Assembly: GCA_904846265.1 (NCBI GenBank)
Contig: CAJHAA010000014.1
Span: 1-64,000 of the forward strand
DNA: 64,000 bases
Direction: 5' to 3'
Source: Psychrobacter immobilis
GTDB taxonomy: Bacteria; Pseudomonadota; Gammaproteobacteria; Pseudomonadales; Moraxellaceae
In this document: positions 50,090 to 59,053 of the stretch, piece by piece
Numbering within the stretch: the stretch's first letter is position 1
Layout of the letters: each line of letters begins with the position of its first letter
The notes under the pieces: generated by a model
Databases searched by the model: none
What the model was told of the DNA's origin: nothing
Seen by the model: the letters and a program-made list of their open reading frames with translations, nothing else
Program-made: the position numbers and the translations under genes

Positions 50090-50884
50090 TTACTGGGTCA
50101 AAAAACTTAGGTCTTCTTCAGGGCGAGTGGTAAACACCTCACAGCCATTATCGGTCACGACCATCGTATGCTCCCACTGTGCTGACAGCTTACGGTCTTT
50201 AGTAATTGCCGTCCATTCATCAGGCAAAATCTTGGTTTGCCATGTACCTTGGTTAATCATCGGCTCGATGGTAAAGGTCATGCCTGTTTTTAGCTCAAAG
50301 CCTGTACCTTTTTTGCCATAATGCATGACTTGCGGCTCATGGTGAAACTCATTACTAATGCCGTGACCACAGAACTCGCGAACGATACTGAAACGTTCAG
50401 GCTCGACCACTGCTTGGATAGCAGCACCGACATCACCTAGACGCGCACCGTTTTTGACGACACTCATACCAGCATATAGGGCGTCTTGTGCCACTTTGCA
50501 GATACGTTGTGCCATGATAGAGCCGTTACCAACGATCCACATTTTTGAGGTATCGCCATAGTAGCCATCTTTTATCACGGTCACATCGATATTGATGATA
50601 TCACCATCTTTCAGTAGCTTGTTTTCGGCTGGAATACCATGACAAACCACATGATTAATCGAGGTACAAATTGATTTTGGGAAGCCATTATAGTTAAGCG
50701 GTGCAGGAATAGCCTGTTGCACATTAACGATATAGTCATGGGCGATTTGGTTAAGTGCCTCGGTACTGATGCCAACTCGAACGTGCTCATCGAGCATGAC
50801 AAGGACATCACTGGCAAGTTTACCGGCCACGCGCATTTTTTCTATGGCTTCTGGGGACTGGATAAGGGATTTTTTAGTCATCAT
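50090..50884 (-). CDS. map: Methionine aminopeptidase, type I
   Basis: 264 residues. Map removes the initiator Met from nascent proteins. The metal ligands are in place: Asp in INIDVTVIKDGYYGDTS (two), His in EFCGHGISNEFHHEP, Glu in FTIEPMIN and Glu in WEHTMVVTD. The substrate-side His is in NHVVCHGIP. Two adjacent ATG codons (50884 and 50881). No rpsB neighbour; it lies upstream of glnD as in E. coli, but the terminator between suggests separate transcripts. Confidence 0.95.
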   Translation of the reverse strand: MMTKKSLIQSPEAIEKMRVAGKLASDVLVMLDEHVRVGISTEALNQIAHDYIVNVQQAIPAPLNYNGFPKSICTSINHVVCHGIPAENKLLKDGDIINIDVTVIKDGYYGDTSKMWIVGNGSIMAQRICKVAQDALYAGMSVVKNGARLGDVGAAIQAVVEPERFSIVREFCGHGISNEFHHEPQVMHYGKKGTGFELKTGMTFTIEPMINQGTWQTKILPDEWTAITKDRKLSAQWEHTMVVTDNGCEVFTTRPEEDLSFLTQ

Positions 50885-50973
50885 TATATTACTTATAGTT
50901 ATGGAATTAATGGCTTGAATTATAACATAAATGAAGACGCTACTGTTTTACGTTAAGTGATAGTGAACCTATC

Positions 50974-50991
50974 ATTATTATTGATAATAAT
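50974..50991. promoter_or_regulatory. Perfect inverted repeat in the map-lipase divergent region
   Basis: ATTATTAT and ATAATAAT are separated by TG. It has the size and AT-rich symmetry of a regulator operator and vaguely resembles a Fur box, but no direct proof. It lies about 90 bases from the map start and 190 from the lipase start. Confidence 0.3.
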
Positions 50992-51179
50992 TGCTTTACA
51001 GCGAAGTAGGAGCAGTTGTGACCCTCTAGTCACGATAATATATTCATATTTTGACAATTTAGTTGAATGTTACAGAAGATATAAGTAATGTAATTTTGCA
51101 TGCTAAAGGAATTAGCAGCAATCTTTGCCGATATTATGAGGTAAAGATAATCAAAATTAATGATAACAAGGACGTTATT

Positions 51180-52256
51180 ATGACGCTAAAATCTTCTCTA
51201 GCTTCGGCTTTCACGCCCAGCGCATTTCTCCCCTCACTTGGTGCTATCGGTGCCGGTGTACTCTTAATGGCTCTACAAACCACCTCGGCTCAAGCTGCTG
51301 GTCAATACTATAATTGCGCCAATTCAACCGGATGTGAGCTGGTCAGCAACAAATACTGGACGTCAAATCATACTGATACAAAATACCCAATTGTTATGGC
51401 ACATGGTCTTGGCGGCTTCACTAACTTGTTTGGGATTATCGACTACTTCAATGGCATTCCTCAAGAGTTGATGAAAGGCGGCTCAGAGGTATATACCACC
51501 AAAACGTCAGCCGTCAATAACAGTGAGATTCGCGGAGAGCAGCTGCTACAACAAGTCAAAACCATCACTGCCATTTCAGGTGAGCCTAAAGTCAATTTAT
51601 TTGGACACAGTCAAGGCGGTATAGATATCCGCTATGTCGCTGGCGTCGCGCCAAAATATGTCGCATCAGTCACGGCAGTCTCAAGCCCAGAACAAGGGTC
51701 AAAAACGGCAGATTTTGTCAAAAACACCCTCGAGCCAAACAACACCACAGGTAATCCATCCAATGTCACAACACAGCTAGTCTCAGGCGTGTTCAATTTG
51801 ATTGGTGGCTTTACAGACGTTGGTTCAGGTATCAGTTTTAAAGAGATACAAGAGCAAGATGGCTGGCAAGCGCTCGTGGCTCTATCAACCGATGGTGCGG
51901 CTAAGTTCAATGCCAAATTTCCTGCGGCAATGCCAAAAAATTATTGTGGTCAGCCGACCAGTACTGCTGTCAATGGCATTAAATATTATTCGTTCAGCGG
52001 GGTGGGGCAAATAACGAGCGCACTGGATCCTAGTGATTATCTATTGGCAGCAACGAGCGTGCCATTTGCAGGCGAGTCTAATGATGGGTTGGTGTCTGCT
52101 TGCTCAAGTCGTCTTGGTTATGTGATTCGGGATAATTATAGAATGAACCATTTGGATTCAGCCGATCAAGTATTAGGTCTGACGGCATGGGGCGATTCTG
52201 AGCCAAAATCTATCTATCGTACTCAGGTCAATCGTCTTAAAAACGCTAACCTTTAA
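51180..52256 (+). CDS. lipA: Secreted triacylglycerol lipase (Pseudomonas family I type)
   Basis: 358 residues from the ATG at 51180, with AAGGA at eight-base spacing. A long signal peptide ends AQAA near residue 40. The alpha/beta-hydrolase domain has the oxyanion motif VMAHGLGGF and the triad Ser144 (GHSQGG), Asp302 (NDGLVSACSS) and His324 (MNHLDSADQV). Two Cys (in NYCGQP and VSACSS) match the disulfide of family I lipases. It acts on long-chain triglycerides outside the cell, exported by Sec then type II secretion. The following gene is its foldase. Confidence 0.93.
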   Translation: MTLKSSLASAFTPSAFLPSLGAIGAGVLLMALQTTSAQAAGQYYNCANSTGCELVSNKYWTSNHTDTKYPIVMAHGLGGFTNLFGIIDYFNGIPQELMKGGSEVYTTKTSAVNNSEIRGEQLLQQVKTITAISGEPKVNLFGHSQGGIDIRYVAGVAPKYVASVTAVSSPEQGSKTADFVKNTLEPNNTTGNPSNVTTQLVSGVFNLIGGFTDVGSGISFKEIQEQDGWQALVALSTDGAAKFNAKFPAAMPKNYCGQPTSTAVNGIKYYSFSGVGQITSALDPSDYLLAATSVPFAGESNDGLVSACSSRLGYVIRDNYRMNHLDSADQVLGLTAWGDSEPKSIYRTQVNRLKNANL

Positions 52257-52308
52257 TAATGTAAGCTTTTAATAACATACGCTTTTAAAAACATAAGCCT
52301 TTAAGCTG
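52245..52308. repeat. Degenerate 16-bp tandem repeat, four units, starting in the lipase stop region
   Basis: GCTAACCTTTAATAAT, GTAAGCTTTTAATAAC, ATACGCTTTTAAAAAC and ATAAGCCTTTAAGCTG lie in a row between the lipase and foldase genes. The first unit includes the lipase stop codon. Confidence 0.75.
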
Positions 52309-52331
52309 ACTTATAAAAAGAACCCTCATCT

Positions 52332-53444
52332 ATGTCGAATAATCGCCGCCCAGCCTATCTACCAATAGTTATAATCGCCGTGGTTAGCATAGCCATAACG
52401 GCGGCGGTGATTATGTGGTTCAAACCTGATAATACACGTATGGCTACAGCGCAACCAGTATCCAGTGCCCTCACTAATGAGGCTGATGCTACTCTATCAA
52501 CTGCGCTGGATAATGGCCAAGTAGTGCAAACAACTGCCGCCCAAAACCAGTCTCTATTTGTCACTGGATTGGAGCATTTGCCGCGCTCATTACAAGGCAC
52601 GCAAATTGACGGCGAAATCATCATTGACGAAAATAAGCAGTTGGTCGTCACTGAAGGTCTACGGCGTTTATTCGATTATTTTTTGTCGGCGCTGGGTGAA
52701 GAAGATGAAGCGGTTATTTATGCCCGTGTTGAAAGCTATATTCGTCACCACACGCCAGAGCCTGCCGCTAGTCAAACGGTCGCTATATTTGACCAATATA
52801 TTACCTATCTTAAAGCCATTACTGAAATAGAAGAACGTTATGGCAATCTGCAATTACAAGCGGCAAAAAGCGGTGAGCTGGATCTAAATGTCGTCGCTCA
52901 GCAAAAGCAAGATGTAGCCAAGTTGCGTCAGCAGTATTTTACTAAAGAAACCATTACCGCCTTCTTTGGTGCAGAAGAAGAGTATGATGATTATAGTATG
53001 GAGATGGTCAGAATTAACCAAAACCAGCAGCTAAACGATGTGCAAAAAGAGGCAACACGGCAGAACTATATAAGCCGTATGCCGGATAATGCGCTCAAAG
53101 CCGGTATCACCCAGCAAGCCAATCTGAACGAGCTGATGAATCGCACAAAACAGATGCAAGCAAAAGAAGCAACGGCTCAGGAATTGTATAACATGCGTCG
53201 TGATCTGGTAGGTGCTCCAGCCGCCGCACGCCTCGCGCAAGTCGATGCAGAAGATGCCAACTTTGCTCAACGTTTCGACCAATATCAAGCCCAAAAACAG
53301 CGCTTATTAAATCAAAGTGCAGATAAAACGCAAGCACAAACCCAAATCAATCAAATCGAACAGCAGCTATTTAGTGAGGCTGAGCGCAAACGTTTGGTAG
53401 GCTATGCTGCTTTGCAACAACAGAACCTCGCCAATCTAGAGTAA
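52332..53444 (+). CDS. lif: Lipase-specific foldase (lipase secretion chaperone)
   Basis: 370 residues. A single N-terminal membrane anchor (about 11-29) is followed by a variable Ala/Thr-rich linker and the extended helical chaperone domain. The family motif RxxFDYxLSxxGE appears as RRLFDYFLSALGE at about 112-124. The C-terminal half is almost fully helical and rich in Gln. It folds the lipase in the periplasm before type II secretion. It lies 75 bases after the lipase, so the two form an operon. The ribosome binding site is weak. Confidence 0.93.
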   Translation: MSNNRRPAYLPIVIIAVVSIAITAAVIMWFKPDNTRMATAQPVSSALTNEADATLSTALDNGQVVQTTAAQNQSLFVTGLEHLPRSLQGTQIDGEIIIDENKQLVVTEGLRRLFDYFLSALGEEDEAVIYARVESYIRHHTPEPAASQTVAIFDQYITYLKAITEIEERYGNLQLQAAKSGELDLNVVAQQKQDVAKLRQQYFTKETITAFFGAEEEYDDYSMEMVRINQNQQLNDVQKEATRQNYISRMPDNALKAGITQQANLNELMNRTKQMQAKEATAQELYNMRRDLVGAPAAARLAQVDAEDANFAQRFDQYQAQKQRLLNQSADKTQAQTQINQIEQQLFSEAERKRLVGYAALQQQNLANLE

Positions 53445-53757
53445 TGCCTAGCATAAATGAGTAAAACGGTAATTTTAACGAGAAATTATCGGTTTTTAGG
53501 GTATATTCGAGAAGTTATATAAAAAGTGTTAGCAGTTAATGTACTGTCTAACAATAGAGGTTAGCAAAAAGACTATAGAGCGCAACAAATAACAGGGTAA
53601 TCATACACTCAATCTATAATGACAGTTAAGCTCCAGTTGTGCACAATGACCGCATTATTGAGAGTAATGAATAAAGCAGTAAATTTATCATAATAAAAAC
53701 GAATGTTTAGGATAAGAGCTATTTTTTTATTCTAAAAAAACCACTAGAGGAGTTTAT
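53445..53757. other. 313-bp region between the foldase and META-domain genes
   Basis: AT-rich. A TATAAT at 53615-53620 is a possible -10 without a matching -35. No terminator for the lipase operon was recognised and no coding frame is supported. Confidence 0.45.
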
Positions 53758-54246
53758 ATGAAAAACATGACTAAAATGATGATGGCAGCGACGCTTGCGG
53801 TAGGTACATTGGCTGCTGGTTGCCAAACCACGCCTAGCGTAACAGCGCCGGTGACTCAACCAATTACTTCTAATACGCTACAAGCATATGATTGGCAGCT
53901 GGTTGACGCAAAACGCAGCAATGGCGATAAGGTTAGCCAATTGTTCTTTGATCCAGCGAAGCCGTTGACGCTAAAGTTCTTCAAAGACAGCGGCAGTGAC
54001 CGTGTGACCTTTATGAACACCTGTAATAACATGGGCGCTGACTACAAGGTGGTGAATGGCAATGTCGTATTAGGCAACGTTTTATCTACTATGATGGCAT
54101 GCCCTGAGCCACAAGCAAGTTTTGATACTGCGACTTTAGCGACCGTACAAGGTAAATATAGCATCAGTAAAAATGCCAATAACACGCCTATTTTGACCAT
54201 TACCAATAGCAATCAAGTTGCCCATTTCAAAGCTGTTTCTAAATAA
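53758..54246 (+). CDS. META-domain lipoprotein (HslJ-like)
   Basis: 162 residues. The lipobox LAAGC (Cys at about 22) makes it a lipoprotein. The META domain spans about 45-160: WQLVDAKRSNGDKV, FMNTCNNMGADYKVV, LSTMMACPEPQ with two conserved Cys. Relatives such as HslJ are linked to heat shock and novobiocin resistance in E. coli; the role here is unproven. AGAGGAG precedes the ATG. A terminator follows about 110 bases downstream. Confidence 0.88.
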   Translation: MKNMTKMMMAATLAVGTLAAGCQTTPSVTAPVTQPITSNTLQAYDWQLVDAKRSNGDKVSQLFFDPAKPLTLKFFKDSGSDRVTFMNTCNNMGADYKVVNGNVVLGNVLSTMMACPEPQASFDTATLATVQGKYSISKNANNTPILTITNSNQVAHFKAVSK

Positions 54247-54282
54247 TTCAATCATTACAGATGGTTTTTAAATAGTATTTGC

Positions 54283-54346
54283 TAAAAGCAATATTCGATA
54301 AAAGTAACGTTGAATAAAAGCAATGTTCTATAAAAGTTAAATGTAG
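54283..54346. repeat. 16-bp tandem repeat, four units
   Basis: TAAAAGCAATATTCGA, TAAAAGTAACGTTGAA, TAAAAGCAATGTTCTA and TAAAAGTTAAATGTAG run head to tail after the META-domain gene, just before its terminator. Confidence 0.85.
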
Positions 54347-54355
54347 CTTTAAAAG

Positions 54356-54385
54356 TACCTCACTATCTAGTGGGGTATTTTTTTG
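54356..54385 (+). terminator. META-domain gene terminator
   Basis: TACCTCAC and GTGGGGTA form an 8-bp stem with one G-T position and a six-base loop, followed by eight T. Confidence 0.88.
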
Positions 54386-54532
54386 TCCAAAATTTGGCAT
54401 GGTTTACGCTACACTGTCATTTGCTATTAAGTAAAGTATGTAGGCTAGAATGCTTTAATGCGCTCAATCTTTTAGCCTTAATTGTCAAGATTCTCAGTAC
54501 GCAATAATCAACACTTTATTGGACGTTATTTT

Positions 54533-55537
54533 ATGTCAAAAATGCTTGTATCAAAATCATCCGTCAATATAAGAACGATAAGTAATATCACCGCACTAAC
54601 GACTTTTATCCTGTTAACGGGTTGTCAGACCTTACCTAGTACGATGTCTAAAACGATGCAAGCACCTGCTAATAATATGAGTGCGAGCAATCCACTAACG
54701 GCGCAAATGTCAGCGATAGATCGGCAAGGGCGCATTGCGTATGTCGAGGAGCAAGGAATCGGAGCTGCAAAGATGTCGACGCTTTATAGCATTCGTCCTG
54801 ATGGTAGTGATCGTCAGTTAATCGATCAGCTTAATGGTTATATTTATGCGCCAGCGTGGTCAGCTGATGGGCAACTGCTGGCATATAGTAAACAAGCGCC
54901 GCGCCAACACCCTAAGATTTATATCTATGATCGCAAAAGCAACATCCGCAACCTTGCGGTAAATGCTGAAGGCAGCAATATGTCAGCGTCGTTCTCACCT
55001 GATGGGCAAAAACTCCTCTATAGCTCGACGGTCGGCGGCAATGCTGATATCTATGAGATACGTCTGAGCGATGGTAAGACCACACAGCTCACTACGTTAC
55101 CGAGCACGGAAGTACAGCCAAGTTACGCCAGTGATGGGCAAAGTTTTGTCTATACCAGTGATAAAGTCCGCGCTGGACGCCCACGTATCTATCGCTATAA
55201 CTTCGAGACTGCTAGTGCCACGCCTGTGCCAACAAGTGGCTATGTCGCCAGTCCGCAACTGAGCTTGGACGGTCAGCGCATGGCTTATCTCAATGGTCGA
55301 AAGGCCGCCGTTATGACGCTGGCTACAGGGCAAATCACCAATCTAGCAGAGACTGGACTTGATGAACCAGCGCGTCTGTCACCATCTGCACAGTATGCTG
55401 TCTATCCGACAAAGCTTTCACAAGTGGACGGTCAAAATGGCGGCAGCTTGGTCATTCACTCATTATCTGGTAATACAAGCTATGCCATTGGTAGTAAGGT
55501 GGGCGGAGTTGTACGCTCGCCGATATGGGGACGTTAA
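54533..55537 (+). CDS. TolB-like beta-propeller lipoprotein
   Basis: 334 residues from the ATG at 54533. A lipobox LLTGC follows the hydrophobic segment, with Cys at about 31. The rest consists of PD40/TolB-type blades: WSADGQLLAYSKQ, FSPDGQKLLYSST, YASDGQSFVYTSD and LSLDGQRMAYLNG. It resembles the C-terminal propeller of TolB without the N-terminal TolB domain and without tol/pal neighbours, so it is a paralogue, not TolB. Probably outer-membrane attached. The upstream ribosome binding site (GGA) is weak. Confidence 0.82.
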   Translation: MSKMLVSKSSVNIRTISNITALTTFILLTGCQTLPSTMSKTMQAPANNMSASNPLTAQMSAIDRQGRIAYVEEQGIGAAKMSTLYSIRPDGSDRQLIDQLNGYIYAPAWSADGQLLAYSKQAPRQHPKIYIYDRKSNIRNLAVNAEGSNMSASFSPDGQKLLYSSTVGGNADIYEIRLSDGKTTQLTTLPSTEVQPSYASDGQSFVYTSDKVRAGRPRIYRYNFETASATPVPTSGYVASPQLSLDGQRMAYLNGRKAAVMTLATGQITNLAETGLDEPARLSPSAQYAVYPTKLSQVDGQNGGSLVIHSLSGNTSYAIGSKVGGVVRSPIWGR

Positions 55538-55719
55538 AGGCAAAACCTATGTATTATGTAATGGAATGTATATATAATCCTTTATAAAACAACATAAGTT
55601 GATTTAAAAAATGTAAACTTGGCAGCATTAATTCGAGTGAGCATCATCCACATAATACCAATTTGCATAACCAAGTCATTGAGCTAATAGATTGGGTGAG
55701 CAAAAGGAGAATACGCGCA

Positions 55720-56385
55720 ATGCAAGAAGCTTTTTTAGTCTTTATCACTAAAATCAGTTTATATCCTACGATTATTTTTACAGGGCTTGTGATGTTCGTC
55801 ACCTTATATTGGGTTGTGTCTTTACTCGGTATGGCAGATATGGATAGCGTAGACCTTGGTGAGTCAGGCGGTGATGCTGATGTCTCTACCTTATCATCGA
55901 CTGGTTTTTTTACGGGTCTCATGCTCAAATTTGGTCTTTACGGTGTCCCTTTAATCATCATACTAAGCTTAATTAGTTTGATCGGTTGGTTGCTCAGCTA
56001 TTTATATACTAGCTTTTTACACCAATATTTCGATTCTGGCGTTCTGTATTATTTATTCGGTACAGGGGCGCTCATTTTCGTATTGGTCGTATCCATGTGG
56101 TTGACCGGTATTATTATTTCGCCGATTCGCAAAAATATCGCCAAAATTCCCAAACGTAATTCGTCTAATAATGTGGGTAAAGTCGCTGTTGTGCGTACGC
56201 TTAGTGTCACAGATAAACATGGCGAAGCAGAGCTAAATGATGGCGGTGCAGGATTGATATTAAAGATTCGTTCAGACACCAATGATGGTTTGCTAAAACA
56301 AGGTGATAGAGTGATGTTAATAGAGTATTTAGACGAAGCCAATACCTATCGAGTTGCTGTCGTCGAAGATAAAAAAATATTGTAA
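55720..56385 (+). CDS. yqiJ: YqiJ/NfeD-like membrane protein with an OB-fold
   Basis: 221 residues from the ATG at 55720, preceded by AAGGAG. Three hydrophobic helices (about 13-40, 70-95 and 110-130) with a short periplasmic loop precede a C-terminal beta-rich OB-fold (VGKVAVVRTLSVTDKHGEAEL, QGDRVMLIEYLDEANTYRVA; parts quoted). This matches E. coli YqiJ, the NfeD-type partner encoded next to flotillin YqiK. The flotillin gene here starts 250 bases downstream in the same direction, and no terminator lies between. NfeD-type proteins are thought to assist flotillin-type SPFH proteins in membranes. Confidence 0.88.
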   Translation: MQEAFLVFITKISLYPTIIFTGLVMFVTLYWVVSLLGMADMDSVDLGESGGDADVSTLSSTGFFTGLMLKFGLYGVPLIIILSLISLIGWLLSYLYTSFLHQYFDSGVLYYLFGTGALIFVLVVSMWLTGIIISPIRKNIAKIPKRNSSNNVGKVAVVRTLSVTDKHGEAELNDGGAGLILKIRSDTNDGLLKQGDRVMLIEYLDEANTYRVAVVEDKKIL

Positions 56386-56474
56386 AAGTATGAATAGAGC
56401 TAATTGTTTTAGAAGTAATTGATTGTCAGAAATAGCAAGTTTTTAGAAATAGCACGAATCGTTTTAAATTTGGT

Positions 56475-56489
56475 TATAGTCGGTTCAAT
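56475..56489 (+). other. Isolated MITE/IS630-like terminal sequence
   Basis: TATAGTCGGTTCAAT matches the left-end pattern of the 107-bp MITEs (TACAGTCGGTTCAATTT and TATAGTGGATTCAATTT), with no other element sequence around it. Either a decayed remnant or chance. Confidence 0.35.
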
Positions 56490-56521
56490 GTAGTTCAGAT
56501 ATCAGAATGGTGCGTGACAGG

Positions 56522-56561
56522 GCTATAAAGCGCACATGCTATAAACAGTGCTATAAATAGT
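56522..56561. repeat. GCTATAAA-based short tandem repeat
   Basis: GCTATAAAGCGCACAT, GCTATAAACAGT and GCTATAAATAGT lie in a row in the yqiJ-flotillin spacer. Confidence 0.65.
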
Positions 56562-56635
56562 AGAGTTAGCTGGCTTGATGGCGTATTTGATTTATATTGA
56601 ATGGATTATGGAATGTTTTAATTAAAGGAATGGAT

Positions 56636-58711
56636 ATGGACACACTCATTATCGTCGGCGTGGTTGTAGTGCTGGCGTTTGTTTTTATGATGGTCGCACT
56701 ATTGATGCTCAAGGCCTTTTACTTTAAGGTCGAGCAGGGCAAAGCACTCATTATTAACGGTGTGAGTAAAATTGCCGTACGTTTTGATGGTGGTTTTGTT
56801 TGGCCAGTCATCAACAAAAAAGAATTGATGCGCATATCGCTCATCACGTTAGAAGTGGACAGACGCGGTAAAGAAGGTTTGATTTGCGCAGACAACATGC
56901 GTGCTGATATCACCGTGGCATTTTATTTACGCGTCAATGAAACCGAAGAAGATGTGCTAAAAGTCGCCAAATCGGTTGGGGTTGAGCGTGCATCAGATAA
57001 AGTCGCTGTCAACGAGCTGTTTAATGCTAAGTTCTCAGAAGCCTTAAAAACAGTTGGTAAACAGATTGATTTCGTCAAACTGTTTGAAAACCGCAGCGAG
57101 TTTCGTGACAGCATCGTTCAAGAAATTGGTAACGATCTGAATGGTTATGTCTTAGAAGATGTGGCGATTGATTACTTAGAGCAAACGCCAAAAATATCGT
57201 TAGACTCAAGTAATATCTTAGATGCTGAAGGTATCAAAAAGATTACTCAATTAACGGCCTTTCAAAACGTCATCACCAACGAGCTTGAGCGTGATGAAGA
57301 GCTGGCTGTTAAGAAAAAGAATGTCGAAACCAGAGAGGCGATGTTAGAGCTTGAGCGTCAGCAAGCCGATGCCGAAGCCAAACAGCAACGTGAAATCTCG
57401 TCAGTGATTGCACGCGAAACGGCTGAAACTCGCAAGATTGAAGAAGAAGAGCGTAAAAAGTCTGAAACGGCTGTTATCTCGGTTGAGCAGGATTTGGCCA
57501 TTCAGCGTGAGAATCAGCAACGTGAAATCGAAGTAGCAGGGCAAAATCGTCTGCGTGCGGTCGTCATTGAAGAAGAGAAAGTGACGCGTGCCCGTGATTT
57601 AGAAATCGTCTCTCGTGAGCGTGAAGTTGACTTGCAACGTATCGAAGCTGAACGTGCGATTGAGCTTGAGAAAAAAGAAATAGCCAACGTCATTCGTGAA
57701 CGTATCGCAGTGGACAAAACGGTTGCGCAAGAAGAAGAGCGTATCAAAGAAGTCCGCGAAATTAGCGAAGCTGAGCGTTCTAAGCAAACACGTGTGCTAG
57801 CAGCAGAAGCCGATGCGGAAGAAATCAAAGTACGTCAGGTGAAAAAAGCCGAAGCAGAAGAGCTGTCTGCCAAGCATAAAGCCGTCGAAATCACTACGCT
57901 TGCCGCTGCGAATCTTGAAGCATCTGCCAAAGATTCAGAAGCCAAAATTAAAATGGCCGAAGGTATCAAAGCAGAAGAGTCGGCGCATGGCTTTGCTGAA
58001 GCGGCTATCCAAGAAGTCAAAGCCGCTTCTTTGGAAAAAGAAGGCATTGCGAAAGCCAATGTTATCAAAGCGACTGGACAAGCTGAAGCACAATCAGATC
58101 GTGAAAAAGGCATGGCAGATGCTGAGGTTATCGCGGCTCGTGGCGAATCTAAGGCAAAAGCGGAACGTGATATTGGTATGGTCGATGCAGAAATCATCGC
58201 CGCTCGCGGTGAATCTACTGCCAGAGCTGAGCGTGAAAAAGGCATGGCAGATGCTCAAGTCATCGCGGCACGCGGTGAGTCAAATGCCAAAGCAGAACGC
58301 GAAGTTGGATTGGCAAAAGCCGAAGTTACTCGTGCACATTTCCAAGCCGAAGCAGATGGTCTGGTCGAGAAATTCAATGCCATGGGTAGCATGAGTAAAG
58401 AAGCACGTGAGCACGAAGAGTTCCGCATGAGCCTTGAGACGGCCTTGCAAGAAGCGCTTGCCTCAATTGATGCTGGTAAAGAGATTGCGAAAGAAAATGC
58501 TGAAGTATTGGCAGTGGCACTACAGAAAGCCAAAATCGATATTGTTGGCGGTGAAGCGCATTTCTTTGATAATTTTGCCAAGTCACTGTCTATCGGTAAA
58601 GCCATTGATGGCCTAGCAGGTAAGTCAGATACATTGAGCGGTATCATCAATGGTGTGATGGCCAGTCAAGCCATGAAATCAAACCAGAAAAATGATGATC
58701 AAGCGGTTTAA
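56636..58711 (+). CDS. yqiK: Flotillin-family (SPFH/band 7) protein, YqiK-like
   Basis: 691 residues. An N-terminal membrane segment (MDTLIIVGVVVVLAFVFMM) is followed by an SPFH domain (about 35-190) and a very long charged coiled coil (about 220-600, Glu/Lys/Arg/Ala-rich). Within it, residues about 489-564 contain a 22-residue unit repeated three times plus a partial copy (REKGMADAEVIAARGES pattern). Flotillins form oligomeric scaffolds in membrane microdomains. An ATG at 56630 is too close to AAGG; the ATG at 56636 has six-base spacing and is chosen. Operon with yqiJ. A hairpin terminator follows. Confidence 0.92.
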   Translation: MDTLIIVGVVVVLAFVFMMVALLMLKAFYFKVEQGKALIINGVSKIAVRFDGGFVWPVINKKELMRISLITLEVDRRGKEGLICADNMRADITVAFYLRVNETEEDVLKVAKSVGVERASDKVAVNELFNAKFSEALKTVGKQIDFVKLFENRSEFRDSIVQEIGNDLNGYVLEDVAIDYLEQTPKISLDSSNILDAEGIKKITQLTAFQNVITNELERDEELAVKKKNVETREAMLELERQQADAEAKQQREISSVIARETAETRKIEEEERKKSETAVISVEQDLAIQRENQQREIEVAGQNRLRAVVIEEEKVTRARDLEIVSREREVDLQRIEAERAIELEKKEIANVIRERIAVDKTVAQEEERIKEVREISEAERSKQTRVLAAEADAEEIKVRQVKKAEAEELSAKHKAVEITTLAAANLEASAKDSEAKIKMAEGIKAEESAHGFAEAAIQEVKAASLEKEGIAKANVIKATGQAEAQSDREKGMADAEVIAARGESKAKAERDIGMVDAEIIAARGESTARAEREKGMADAQVIAARGESNAKAEREVGLAKAEVTRAHFQAEADGLVEKFNAMGSMSKEAREHEEFRMSLETALQEALASIDAGKEIAKENAEVLAVALQKAKIDIVGGEAHFFDNFAKSLSIGKAIDGLAGKSDTLSGIINGVMASQAMKSNQKNDDQAV
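58100..58327 (+). repeat. 66-bp in-frame tandem repeat in the flotillin gene (3.5 units)
   Basis: Units start at 58100, 58166 and 58232, with a partial unit from 58298. Each encodes 22 residues of the form RE(K)GMADAEVIAARGES plus KAKAE. The period fits six heptad-like helical turns of the coiled coil. Confidence 0.9.
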
Positions 58712-58781
58712 TGCTATATCAGGTCGAATTGACAGATATTTATATATCCAGCATTAGTAAGCAACATTAATATCAATAAAG

Positions 58782-58812
58782 AATCTGTCGTGTAGGCGGC
58801 AGATTTTTTTGG
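58782..58812 (+). terminator. Flotillin terminator
   Basis: AATCTGTCG and CGGCAGATT form a 9-bp stem with one G-T position, followed by seven T, about 70 bases past the flotillin stop codon. Confidence 0.8.
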
Positions 58813-58814
58813 CT

Positions 58815-58852
58815 AACTCATCATGATTCAGAACGACGAATCATGATGAGTT
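58815..58852. repeat. Perfect 15-bp inverted repeat
   Basis: AACTCATCATGATTC and GAATCATGATGAGTT pair perfectly around an eight-base loop. No T-tract follows on the plus strand. Confidence 0.85.
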
Positions 58853-58902
58853 GGTTAATCTAAAAAAATAGCAGTGACGACTTGTTTTTTTAGATTAGCC
58901 AA
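58851..58902. repeat. 18-bp inverted repeat overlapping the previous one
   Basis: TTGGTTAATCTAAAAAAA (58851-58868) and TTTTTTTAGATTAGCCAA (58885-58902) pair at 17 of 18 positions across a 16-base loop. Confidence 0.8.
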
Positions 58903-58946
58903 GTGCTTCTTTACTTTCAATGATTCTTTATGGCCAAAAATTCTCT

Positions 58947-59053
58947 TATAGTGGATTCAATTTAAAAGAAATGCAAGGCAACCGAGTGCAGATGTATATG
59001 TGATACTTCAAGCGAGGTTAACGCTGTAGCTCTTTTATAAAGGGTTGACTATA
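58947..59053 (+). mobile_element. 107-bp IS630-related MITE, copy B
   Basis: Runs from TATAGTGGATTCAATTT to GTTGACTATA, the same length as and about 79% identical by hand count to copy A at 11307-11413, without gaps. The internal blocks AAGGCAACCGAGTG and TCAAGCGAGG are identical in both copies. Confidence 0.85.

Noticed and set aside
50974..50991. Fur box upstream of the lipase
   Set aside because: The palindrome is perfect but matches the Fur consensus only in being AT-rich; kept only as a low-confidence operator.
57835..58650. Long antisense frames within the flotillin repeat region
   Set aside because: They are Ala/Ser-rich shadows caused by the repetitive codon pattern on the plus strand.
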